The notes under the pieces: model-generated | The model's database searches: none | Told to the model about the DNA's origin: nothing | What the model saw: the letters and a program-made list of their open reading frames with translations, nothing else | NCBI GenBank assembly: GCA_958369755.1 | Contig: CATXJC010000031.1 | Location: 1 to 21,135 of the forward strand | Reading direction: 5' to 3' | From: an uncultured Prevotella sp. | GTDB lineage: Bacteria; Bacteroidota; Bacteroidia; Bacteroidales; Bacteroidaceae | DNA: 21,135 bases | In this document: one piece after another, positions 1 through 6,712 of the stretch | Layout: each line of letters starts with the position of its first letter | Position numbering within the stretch: position 1 is the first letter of the stretch | Translations under genes and position numbers: made by a program

Positions 1-353
1 TGGTTAAACCAGCGTATTACCTCAAGTCGCTTTATGGGGTAAGGGGATTTTGTGTCTGCGACATTTCTGTTGTGCAAGAAATATGTACAATAAAATGAAT
101 TTTGTCGCTTTGCAAGCAAAATCCCACTAAACCCTATAGGTTGCGGATTTGAGGTAAAGAAGGTTACACAAAAGAACAAATAGCGAAACTTATGTTTATA
201 AATGGTCGTCATCGTAAGACTTCTGACTATTCTCTATATTGGCGAGCCGGAAACTCCATTGTCGTGCAGGTCTTGTCCGCAGTCTTTACTGCAATAATCA
301 AGCAGTATCCAGATTCATTCGGAGAATTTGCCTGTATGTCTCCTAAAGAGTGA
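1..353 (+). pseudogene. C-terminal remnant of a DNA cytosine-5 methyltransferase
   Basis: Only the 3' end is in the window. Frame 153-353 ends in TGA at 351 and encodes a tail containing YWRAGNSIVVQVLSAVF. This matches conserved motif X (AGNSIVV.VL..IF) of C5 cytosine methyltransferases (Dcm/HhaI family), where it helps close the S-adenosylmethionine site. Directly upstream in this frame is a TGA at 150-152, inside an imperfect inverted repeat (17-157), so the gene cannot be read through from position 1. Removing 20-156, which leaves one TA, joins codons from position 1 to the tail in frame. Alternatively, bases 13-39 read RITSSRFMG, resembling the LTP..C.R.MG segment that normally precedes motif X. 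The gene is therefore interrupted or decayed; its catalytic part would lie left of the window. The motif assignment is firm; the mechanism of disruption is inference. Confidence 0.7.
17..157. repeat. Imperfect inverted repeat (~141 nt) inside the methyltransferase remnant, possible MITE
   Basis: Complementary segments are nested around a centre near position 83: TTACCTCAA (17-25) with TTGAGGTAA (149-157), GGGATTTTG (44-52) with CAAAATCCC (117-125), GCGACA (58-63) with TGTCGC (103-108) and TTGT (70-73) with ACAA (87-90). Between the perfect blocks the arms remain alignable with small gaps, for example TATGGGGT (33-40) against ACCCTATA (131-138). A TA dinucleotide sits at both outer ends (18-19 and 155-156), as expected for a Tc1/mariner-type miniature element. 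A template-switch inverted duplication would also give this pattern. No transposase is encoded. Confidence 0.55.
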
Positions 354-467
354 AAAACTGCCACGAAAAAAGAGTATCAACGTCGATATTATGCCAGTCA
401 TAAGGAAGAACTACAACGCAAGAGCTGTGAGTACCACAGACAGCTAAGAGTGAATAAGAATAAGTGA
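336..467 (+). pseudogene. Small basic reading frame with in-frame TGA
   Basis: Starting at ATG 336, the frame reads MSPKE, a TGA at 351, then 37 further codons encoding KKEYQRRYYASHKEELQ and a basic tail up to TGA 465. The second part has no start codon of its own. Its aromatic and basic pattern (EYxRRYY..H+EE) resembles small uncharacterised proteins common near phage and mobile-element genes. The TGA is both the stop of the methyltransferase frame and the block in this frame, so either a Trp codon mutated to TGA or the two were one longer protein. No function can be assigned. Confidence 0.3.
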
Positions 468-549
468 TTGTGGAAAATGTTTGCAAAGTTTTCTACATAA
501 AAAAAGTTAATTTAATCAGTGGTATGTTACGCATATCGCTGATTTTTTG

Positions 550-557
550 TATTTTTG
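550..557 (+). promoter_or_regulatory. Bacteroidota -7 promoter element for the toxin-antitoxin pair
   Basis: TATTTTTG at 550-557 is an exact match to TAnnTTTG, the -7 element used by the Bacteroidota primary sigma factor. It lies 23 nt before the ATG at 581. No good -33 TTTG is visible about 20 nt upstream. The element lies inside the long open frame that begins at 464, which supports the later start at 581. Confidence 0.55.
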
Positions 558-580
558 CACCATTAAAGAAAGAAAACGAT

Positions 581-1210
581 ATGGCAGAAATAGCAAACCG
601 TATATACGAGACAAGTGAAGGGCAGATTCTCTTCATCTCAGACTTCTCTGACATCAATGATAATGAGAAGGTGGTAAGTCGTGCACTTTCTGTAGAAGAA
701 AAAAAGGGAAATATAGTTCGATTAGCTAATGGGGTTTATCTTCGCCCTAAGAATACCCGATTTGGGATAGTCTATCCATCAATAGATGAAATGGTGATGG
801 CTATAGCCCAGCGAGATAAGGTACAAATACAACCTTCAGGAGTTACAGCGCTCAACAAACTTGGACTCTCAACACAGGTGCCTACAAAATATACTTATCT
901 GACATCGGGAAGTGGAAGAGTCTTGACTCTTGGAAATCGGACTATAGAGTTGAAGAGAAGTGTTCCTAAGAACTTTGCTTTTCAGACAGTGTTGGCAGCG
1001 CTTCTTGTACAAGCTCTTAGAACATTAGGACAAAAGAATGTAGGTAATCAAGAACTCTCTACCATAAGAAAATTGGTCAATGAAGAGGAACATAAAGACT
1101 TGTTTGTACAAGACCTTACTCTCATGCCAGTATGGATGAGAAAGCTGATAACTGATATAATAGATAAAAACGAGCATTATGACACTTTGGTTAAATCACA
1201 CAATAGATGA
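581..1210 (+). CDS. DUF6088 / AbiEi-type antitoxin
   Basis: Likely antitoxin partner of the nucleotidyltransferase toxin encoded by the next gene. In related AbiE systems the first protein is a DNA-binding repressor of its own operon that counteracts the toxin. The 209-residue protein begins MAEIANRIYET; its first ~70 residues (ANRIYE..EGQILFISDF, ALSVEEKKGNIVRLANGVYLRP) have the winged-helix pattern of DUF6088/AbiEi antitoxins, with the wing ending in the G.Y..P motif. The middle (QRDKVQIQPSGVTALNKLGLS) matches the family's second conserved block. The frame is open from 464, but the promoter element at 550-557 lies inside that extension and residue 40 (position 581) fits the family start. 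The 3' end overlaps the toxin gene by 32 nt, so the two are translationally coupled. Confidence 0.8.
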   Translation: MAEIANRIYETSEGQILFISDFSDINDNEKVVSRALSVEEKKGNIVRLANGVYLRPKNTRFGIVYPSIDEMVMAIAQRDKVQIQPSGVTALNKLGLSTQVPTKYTYLTSGSGRVLTLGNRTIELKRSVPKNFAFQTVLAALLVQALRTLGQKNVGNQELSTIRKLVNEEEHKDLFVQDLTLMPVWMRKLITDIIDKNEHYDTLVKSHNR

Positions 1211-2195
1211 ACGAATAGCAATGTTGCAACGTGCGGAAGAGAAGTTTCGTATTAATCAGGTTGCAATTGAAAAGGACTGGTGGGTAACTGTGGTGCTCAA
1301 CGCTCTTTTCAAATGTTCATGTGCAGATCAACTCATCTTTAAGGGAGGTACAAGTCTCAGTAAAGGATGGAATTTGATAGAAAGATTCAGTGAGGATATA
1401 GACTTATCTGTAAGCCATGAATTCTTCGGTATAGAGAAGACGACAAAGAATCAGCGTGAAAAACTTCGCAAGAAGGCACGTAGGTATTTTCTTGATACAG
1501 TTTCAGCAGAGTTGGATGAAAATCTAAAGAAACTTGGTGTGGAAGGATACCATATAGAAAATGTAGTAGAGGAAATTGATGAGGATGGTAAGGCAAGTCC
1601 CGTTGCAAGTGATAAGGATCCGTCTGTCATTCTCGTTCATTATGAGTCTATGCTTGGTCATACGATAGAGTATATTCCGCCAAGAGTTAAGATAGAGATT
1701 AGTTGCTTGTCTATGAATGAACCTACGGAAGACCGTTTGATTTCATCATATATTGAGCAGACTTTCCCTGGAGAAGATGCGGCGGCTACAGCTACGGTCA
1801 GAACAGTTGTGCCTACTCGAACATTCCTAGAGAAGGCATTCCTGCTATGCGAGGAGTTTCAGAAACAGACTCCTCGTCATGTCCGAATGTCTAGACATCT
1901 TTATGATCTCGAACGCTTGATGGATACAGGATTTGGCAAACAAGCCCTGCAGGATATTGATTTGTATGAGCGTATAGTTAAGCATCGTTCCATATACTAT
2001 GCTGTTGGGTATGTAGATTATTCTAAGTTGATGCCTAGTGAGATTGATTTCGTTCCTAGGCAAGAGTTGATGAAGGATTGGGAAGGTGATTATGCAGAGA
2101 TGTGTAACCACTTTATCTATGGTCAGACTTTATCTTTCGAAAAACTTTTAGAGCGAATCAAGGAGTTGCAAGATAGGTTTAGAAAAGCCTTTTAG
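1179..2195 (+). CDS. AbiEii/AbiGii-family nucleotidyltransferase toxin
   Basis: Toxin of a type IV-like AbiE pair, a family of DNA polymerase beta-fold nucleotidyltransferases linked to abortive phage infection. The 338-residue protein carries the expected motifs in order: AIEKDWWVT near residues 29-37, motif I FKGGTSLSKG (54-63), the acidic pair in FSEDIDLSV (D73, D75), a third acidic position in KIEIS (E173), and motif IV TRTFLEKAFLL (213-223) followed by RHLYDLERL (239-247). All look intact, so it is likely active. The start at 1179 inside the antitoxin gene fits the family N-terminus (WLN...). A terminator at 2310-2340 follows. In this family the antitoxin may act on expression rather than by tight binding. 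The actual target (a tRNA or other nucleotide acceptor) cannot be told from sequence. Confidence 0.88.
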   Translation: MTLWLNHTIDERIAMLQRAEEKFRINQVAIEKDWWVTVVLNALFKCSCADQLIFKGGTSLSKGWNLIERFSEDIDLSVSHEFFGIEKTTKNQREKLRKKARRYFLDTVSAELDENLKKLGVEGYHIENVVEEIDEDGKASPVASDKDPSVILVHYESMLGHTIEYIPPRVKIEISCLSMNEPTEDRLISSYIEQTFPGEDAAATATVRTVVPTRTFLEKAFLLCEEFQKQTPRHVRMSRHLYDLERLMDTGFGKQALQDIDLYERIVKHRSIYYAVGYVDYSKLMPSEIDFVPRQELMKDWEGDYAEMCNHFIYGQTLSFEKLLERIKELQDRFRKAF

Positions 2196-2259
2196 CGACT
2201 TTTACTCCTTAATAAAATGCTCACTATAAAAGTTGGAAGACTATAAGTGCTTGGTATTC

Positions 2260-2313
2260 AGCCCTAATATTCCTCTGGAATGACGACGAATATTAAAAGT
2301 CGATGATAGGGCT
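2260..2313 (+). promoter_or_regulatory. Possible RNA stem overlapping the following terminator
   Basis: AGCCCT (2260-2265) can pair with AGGGCT (2308-2313), and AATATTC (2266-2272) with GAATATT (2288-2294), giving a bulged stem. Its 3' strand shares bases 2310-2313 with the terminator stem at 2310-2335, so full formation of one would open the base of the other. This resembles attenuator geometry, but no leader peptide or ligand-binding fold is evident. Confidence 0.25.
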
Positions 2314-2340
2314 GTTCTCTACAAGGAGAACAGCCTTTTT
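2310..2340 (+). terminator. Rho-independent terminator after the toxin gene
   Basis: GGCTGTTCTC (2310-2319) pairs perfectly with GAGAACAGCC (2326-2335) around a 6-nt loop and is followed by TTTTT (2336-2340). It separates the toxin-antitoxin transcript from the secretion cluster. Confidence 0.85.
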
Positions 2341-2438
2341 CATCTTCTTTCTGTTCCTTTTCATCTCATATCTGCCCGGATGTTTCCTCAATCATCACCT
2401 TATATATAATATTCAGCGATAATTTACGTTATTACATT

Positions 2439-3374
2439 GTGTTAAGACGAATCATCATATTAAGTTTTTTGCTGGCAGGCGTGCTCTGTACGAGAGCGCA
2501 GTATGATCCATCCTTCAGTCATTATTTCGACATGGAGTCATCCTTCAATCCTGCAGCAGTGGGTAAGCAGGCTAAACTGAATGTTACGGCTGCTTACGCT
2601 CTTGATATGGCTGGATTCGAACACAATCCCCGTACGATGTATCTGGCGGCAGATATGCCTTTCCTGCTTTTCAATCATCAGCAGGGTGTGGGTGTTTCGC
2701 TGATGAATGATCAGATTGGTCTCTTTACCCACCAGCGTCTTAGCCTGCAGTATGCCTATAAAAAGAAGATATGGGGAGGAAAGATGAGCATCGGATTGCA
2801 GGGAGGTATGCTGAGTGAGAGTTTTGATGGCAGCAAGGTAGATGCTGGAGAATCGGGCGACCCTGCTTTTGCTACGACAAATGTAGAGGGAAGCGGAATG
2901 GATTTTGCCTTGGGTCTCTATTTCATTCATAGTAATTGGTATGTTGGGCTTTCAGGGCAGCATCTTACCTCTCCTACGATTAATCTGGGTGAATCAAATG
3001 AATTTAAGATTGATGCAACGTATTATTTGACTGGTGGATACAATATTCAACTGAGAAATCCGTTTTTATCTATAAAGTCATCTGCTCTTGTCAGGTATGA
3101 TGGTACGGCGTGGCGAGGCGATGTTACCGGGCGGCTGGTATATCAGCACGAAGGAAAGCATTTGTATAGTGGACTCACCTATAGTCCTGATCATTCCGTG
3201 ACCTTTCTATTGGGAGGTACTTTTCATGGGGTGATGCTTGGGTACAGTTATGAGTGCTATACTTCGAAGTTGAATGCGGGCAATGGTAGCCATGAACTCT
3301 TCATCGGATACCAGACTGAGATCAGTCTTGCCAAAAAAGGAAAGAACAAACATCAAAGTGTTAGAATACTATAG
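2439..3374 (+). CDS. porP: PorP/SprF-family outer-membrane protein of the T9SS
   Basis: Outer-membrane partner of the type IX secretion and gliding apparatus. PorP in Porphyromonas associates with the secretion complex, and SprF is needed to export particular substrates in Flavobacterium. The 311-residue protein has a signal peptide ending near LCTRA-Q (cleavage about residue 20). The mature start QYDPSFSHYFD followed by SFNPAAVGKQ is the family hallmark. The rest has the alternating pattern of a beta barrel with many Gly and aromatic residues (GLYFIHSNWYVGLSGQHLT). The start is a GTG: no in-frame ATG lies close upstream, and the signal peptide begins directly after it. It is the first gene of the cluster, 15 nt before gldK. 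It begins ~100 nt after a terminator, so a promoter is expected in 2341-2438; I could not see a clean TAnnTTTG there. Confidence 0.9.
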   Translation: MLRRIIILSFLLAGVLCTRAQYDPSFSHYFDMESSFNPAAVGKQAKLNVTAAYALDMAGFEHNPRTMYLAADMPFLLFNHQQGVGVSLMNDQIGLFTHQRLSLQYAYKKKIWGGKMSIGLQGGMLSESFDGSKVDAGESGDPAFATTNVEGSGMDFALGLYFIHSNWYVGLSGQHLTSPTINLGESNEFKIDATYYLTGGYNIQLRNPFLSIKSSALVRYDGTAWRGDVTGRLVYQHEGKHLYSGLTYSPDHSVTFLLGGTFHGVMLGYSYECYTSKLNAGNGSHELFIGYQTEISLAKKGKNKHQSVRIL

Positions 3375-3389
3375 TATATCATCAAGAAT

Positions 3390-4862
3390 ATGAATATTGA
3401 AATGAAGAAAATAATAGGGCTCTTCTGCTCACTTGTAGCACTGCTCTCCCTGAGTGGCTGTTTCAGCGCCAAATCTACTTCTATGGCAGGTAGAGGAGGA
3501 GAAGTTGTGGGCGTAAGTGGAAGAGGGTTCGTGGAGCCTACACCTTACGGAATGGTAAAGGTGAACCGTGGTTTCCTGAAGATGGGTCTTGAGACTCAGG
3601 ATTCGCTATGGGGTACTAAAACTCCCCGTAAGGATGTTTCCGTAGATGGTTTCTGGATGGATGATACTGAGATTACGAACTCTGAGTACAAGCAGTTTGT
3701 TGCTTATGTACGCGATTCCATCCTTCGTACCCGTCTTGCCGATCCTGCCTATGCCGGTGATGAGACCTATATGATTACCGAAGACAAGAATGGCGACCCG
3801 GTTCCTCCGCAGGTTAACTGGAAAAAGCCTTTGCCAAGAAAGCCGAATGAGGATGAACTGCGTGCGATAGAAAGTCTCTACAATGTGAATCCTGTAACCG
3901 GTGAGAAGCTGATTGATTGGCGCCAGCTCAACTATAAGTATGAAATCTATGATTACACAGCAGCTGCCCTTCGCCGTAACCGAATCAATCCGCAGGAGCG
4001 CAGTCTGAATACAGATATCCAGATAAATCCTGATGAGGTGGTGATGATTTCGAAGGATACCGCTTATTATGATGATGAGGGCAGAGTGGTGAGAGAGACC
4101 ATCAACCGCCCGTTGAGCGGTCCGTGGGATTTCCTCAATACTTATATCGTGAATATCTATCCGGATACAACTTGCTGGGTGAATGATTTCCGCAACTCGG
4201 ATAATGAAACTTATCTGAGAAGCTATTTCAGTAATCCAGCCTACAACGACTATCCTGTTGTGGGTGTCACCTGGGAGCAGGCGAATGCCTTCTGTGCCTG
4301 GCGTACCGACTACCTTCTGAAAGGTTTGGGACCGGAGGCAAGATTCGTGCAGCGTTACCGTCTGCCAACAGAGGCAGAATGGGAGTTTGCTGCCAGAGGA
4401 AAGAATCAGAGTGAGTTCCCTTGGGACAATGCTGACGTAAAGAATGGAGATGGATGTTTCTATGCCAACTTCAAGCCAGATAGGGGTAACTATACCAAGG
4501 ATGGTAACCTGATAACGAGTAAGGTGGGTATTTATTCACCCAACTCAAACGGGCTCTATGATATGGCTGGTAATGTGGCAGAATGGACCAGCACCGTTTA
4601 TACGGAGGCAGGAGTGGATGCGATGAATGATCTGAATCCTGACCTGAAATACAATGCAGCCAAGGAAGATCCTTACCGGTTGAAGAAAAAGAGTGTAAGA
4701 GGGGGTTCCTGGAAAGACCCGGAATCTTTTATCCGCTCGGCATGGCGCTCTTGGGAATATCAGAACCAGCCACGCTCATATATCGGATTCCGCTGTGTAA
4801 GAAGTCTGGCTACTACATCGAGTGCCAAGCAGAAACCATCAAGAAATAAGAATAGGAGATAA
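3390..4862 (+). CDS. gldK: GldK, T9SS outer-membrane-anchored lipoprotein with a sulfatase-modifying-factor fold
   Basis: GldK/PorK forms, with GldN/PorN, the large periplasmic ring attached to the outer membrane in the type IX secretion system. The 490-residue protein begins with a lipoprotein signal peptide and lipobox LSGC (C24 would be lipidated). Residues ~55-475 carry the FGE-sulfatase domain: VDGFWMDDTEITNSEYKQFV near the start, then YRLPTEAEWEFAARG, YDMAGNVAEWT, SVRGGSWKDPES and YIGFRCVRS. In GldK this domain is structural rather than an active formylglycine-generating enzyme. A short basic tail (KQKPSRNKNRR) ends the protein. An alternative ATG at 3402 (residue 5) is possible. It is followed after 5 nt by gldL with a good AGGAG ribosome site (4854-4858). 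Confidence 0.95.
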   Translation: MNIEMKKIIGLFCSLVALLSLSGCFSAKSTSMAGRGGEVVGVSGRGFVEPTPYGMVKVNRGFLKMGLETQDSLWGTKTPRKDVSVDGFWMDDTEITNSEYKQFVAYVRDSILRTRLADPAYAGDETYMITEDKNGDPVPPQVNWKKPLPRKPNEDELRAIESLYNVNPVTGEKLIDWRQLNYKYEIYDYTAAALRRNRINPQERSLNTDIQINPDEVVMISKDTAYYDDEGRVVRETINRPLSGPWDFLNTYIVNIYPDTTCWVNDFRNSDNETYLRSYFSNPAYNDYPVVGVTWEQANAFCAWRTDYLLKGLGPEARFVQRYRLPTEAEWEFAARGKNQSEFPWDNADVKNGDGCFYANFKPDRGNYTKDGNLITSKVGIYSPNSNGLYDMAGNVAEWTSTVYTEAGVDAMNDLNPDLKYNAAKEDPYRLKKKSVRGGSWKDPESFIRSAWRSWEYQNQPRSYIGFRCVRSLATTSSAKQKPSRNKNRR

Positions 4863-4867
4863 TCAAA

Positions 4868-5593
4868 ATGGGTGACTATAGTAAATATAATATTGTCTAT
4901 CGTCTGCAGAAGTGGATGGATAGTGTTCCGGGACAGACTTTCCTGAACTATGCATATAGTTGGGGTGCGAGTATCGTTATTGCAGGTACTCTCTTCACGT
5001 TGACGCATCTTCCCGGAGCCAAACTGATGATCTTCCTGGGAATGGGCACTGAGATTATCGTGTTCTTCCTGTCTGCTTTCGACCGTCCTTTCGATAAGAC
5101 TGCTGATGGCAGAGAGCTTCCTACTCATGTAACGGAGGAATATCTGGAGACGGGTAAGGTAGAATACCAGGACAAGAATGTGGCTGCTTCTACCATAGGA
5201 GCATCTTCTTCTCCAATTGCTGGTGTTGCCAACCAGGCTTCCTCAATAGCTCAGCCGGATGCCTTGGCAGAAATACAGGTAGCTTCTGAGGAAATGCAAA
5301 AAGTGCAGAGCAGCTATGTGGATGAACTGAAGAATCTGGTAGATACCCTTGGCAAGGTTAATGAGCAGAGCTCCCGTCTGACTCGTGACAGTGAGGAGAT
5401 GGAAAACCTGAACCGCACGCTTACCGGTATTACCAAGATTTATGAGATGCAGTTGAAAAGTGCCAGTCAGCAGATTGGTACCATCGACCAGATCAATGAA
5501 CAGACCCGGAAGATGGCTCAGCAGATAGAGCAACTGAACAGCATTTATGCACGTATGATTGCAGCGATGACCGCAAACTTAAAAGAAAAATAA
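4868..5593 (+). CDS. gldL: GldL, T9SS inner-membrane motor subunit
   Basis: GldL (PorL) forms with GldM the proton-powered rotary motor of type IX secretion. The 241-residue protein has two N-terminal membrane helices (about 27-46 and 53-71) joined by the conserved THLPGAK turn, then a cytoplasmic region rich in Gln and Glu (about 135-241) likely to form coiled coils. Glu62 in helix 2 (GMGTEIIVFF) corresponds to the conserved membrane glutamate needed for proton flow. An oddity is Thr44 in LFTLTHLPG: GldL proteins I know of have LFK at this point, a lysine in helix 1. The codon is ACG, one base from AAG. The ATG directly follows AGGAG, and gldM starts immediately after the stop codon, so the two are tightly co-translated. 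Confidence 0.93.
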   Translation: MGDYSKYNIVYRLQKWMDSVPGQTFLNYAYSWGASIVIAGTLFTLTHLPGAKLMIFLGMGTEIIVFFLSAFDRPFDKTADGRELPTHVTEEYLETGKVEYQDKNVAASTIGASSSPIAGVANQASSIAQPDALAEIQVASEEMQKVQSSYVDELKNLVDTLGKVNEQSSRLTRDSEEMENLNRTLTGITKIYEMQLKSASQQIGTIDQINEQTRKMAQQIEQLNSIYARMIAAMTANLKEK

Positions 5594-6679
5594 ATGGCAA
5601 TAAAGAAAAGACCGATTTCACCACGCCAGAAGATGATCAATCTGATGTATGTCGTCTTGATGGCTATGTTGGCACTGAATACTCCTACTGAAGAGGAGCT
5701 CGGTGTCAAGGGAAAGTCGTTGGTGGAGAAGGTGAAGAGAAGCTTGCAGGATGAACCGCAGGAGGGCGATGAGAAGAAGAAGGATGTGAAACTCGTGGAA
5801 CTGAATGTGAGTGAGATGAATGCCTTCGTGATTCCTGAAAAGACGACCCTTTATGCGGGTGAGCGATTCAACTCACAGGTGGTGATGGCGGCTATAGACA
5901 GTACCCAGCGCCCTGAAATCTATGTCAATGGCAGTCGGCTTCAGGCTGCTGATGGTAGATATAGCTTTACGGCTGGTGGGGTAGGAGAACATCAGTTTAA
6001 TGGCTATATTCTGATGAAAGGCAAGGATGGTGAGGAAATCCGTCGTAACTTCAGTCAGAAATATACCGTATTGCCTGTTCCGAATTCTGCTACCGTGGCA
6101 GCCGACCTGATGAATGTGCTTTATGCAGGTTATGCCAATCCTATCAGTATCAGTGTGCCGGGTGTTCCGGCGAATGCCATCTCTGCCTCTATGAGTGGTG
6201 GCTCGTTCGTATCAAAAGGCAACGGTCATTTCGTGGCGACTCCATCTACCGTTGGCAGGGATGTTACCATTCATGTAACGGCAAGAGATAAGGGACAGGT
6301 TCGCTCGCTGCCGCCTTTTGTTTTCCATGTCAGAAAATTGCCAGATCCTACCGCTTATATCGCAATGGGAACAGACAGATTCAGAGGTGGCGGTTTGGCA
6401 AAGGCCAATCTGATGGGTGCCACGGGCATTCATGCAGCCATCGACGATGGACTTCTGGATATTCCTTTCAAGGTAGTAGGTTTCGAAACAGTCTTCTTCG
6501 ACAATATGGGTAATGCCATTCCGCTGGCTTCTGCTGGAGCCAGTTTCTCGGTCAGACAGCGTGAGGAGTTCAGAAAGCTGTATCGCAACCGTCGTTTCTA
6601 CATCTCTCATATCAGAGCTGTAGGTCCCGACGGCATCATGCGAACCCTGCCTTCGTCAATGGAAGTTATCGTAAAGTAA
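5594..6679 (+). CDS. gldM: GldM, T9SS trans-periplasmic motor subunit, short form lacking the D1 domain
   Basis: GldM (PorM) carries motor movement from the GldL base across the periplasm to the GldK/GldN ring. Residues 1-13 are basic (SPRQKM), followed by the single membrane helix MINLMYVVLMAMLALN (14-29). Known GldM/PorM proteins are ~515 residues with four periplasmic domains D1-D4. Here only ~45 charged residues (30-75) separate the helix from recognisable D2 (FVIPEKTTLYAGERF, ~78-165). D3 follows (MNVLYAGYANPISISVPGV, ~168-247), then D4 (LPDPTAYIAMG to the end, 249-361). The helical D1 of ~180 residues is missing. The frame is open and continuous with both flanking genes, so this is not an obvious frameshift. 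It starts right after gldL's stop codon. Confidence 0.92.
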   Translation: MAIKKRPISPRQKMINLMYVVLMAMLALNTPTEEELGVKGKSLVEKVKRSLQDEPQEGDEKKKDVKLVELNVSEMNAFVIPEKTTLYAGERFNSQVVMAAIDSTQRPEIYVNGSRLQAADGRYSFTAGGVGEHQFNGYILMKGKDGEEIRRNFSQKYTVLPVPNSATVAADLMNVLYAGYANPISISVPGVPANAISASMSGGSFVSKGNGHFVATPSTVGRDVTIHVTARDKGQVRSLPPFVFHVRKLPDPTAYIAMGTDRFRGGGLAKANLMGATGIHAAIDDGLLDIPFKVVGFETVFFDNMGNAIPLASAGASFSVRQREEFRKLYRNRRFYISHIRAVGPDGIMRTLPSSMEVIVK

Positions 6680-6712
6680 TAACGGAGTTTTCAAATTTAA
6701 AAATCAAAGTCA

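Noticed and set aside
1..170. Integron attC site or CRISPR-like element
   Set aside because: The long inverted repeat lacks the attC core sites (RYYYAAC/GTTRRRY) in the right places, and no integrase or cassette structure is visible.
464..580. Upstream extension of the DUF6088 antitoxin (39 extra residues)
   Set aside because: It contains the exact promoter -7 element and does not resemble the family; start 581 is preferred.
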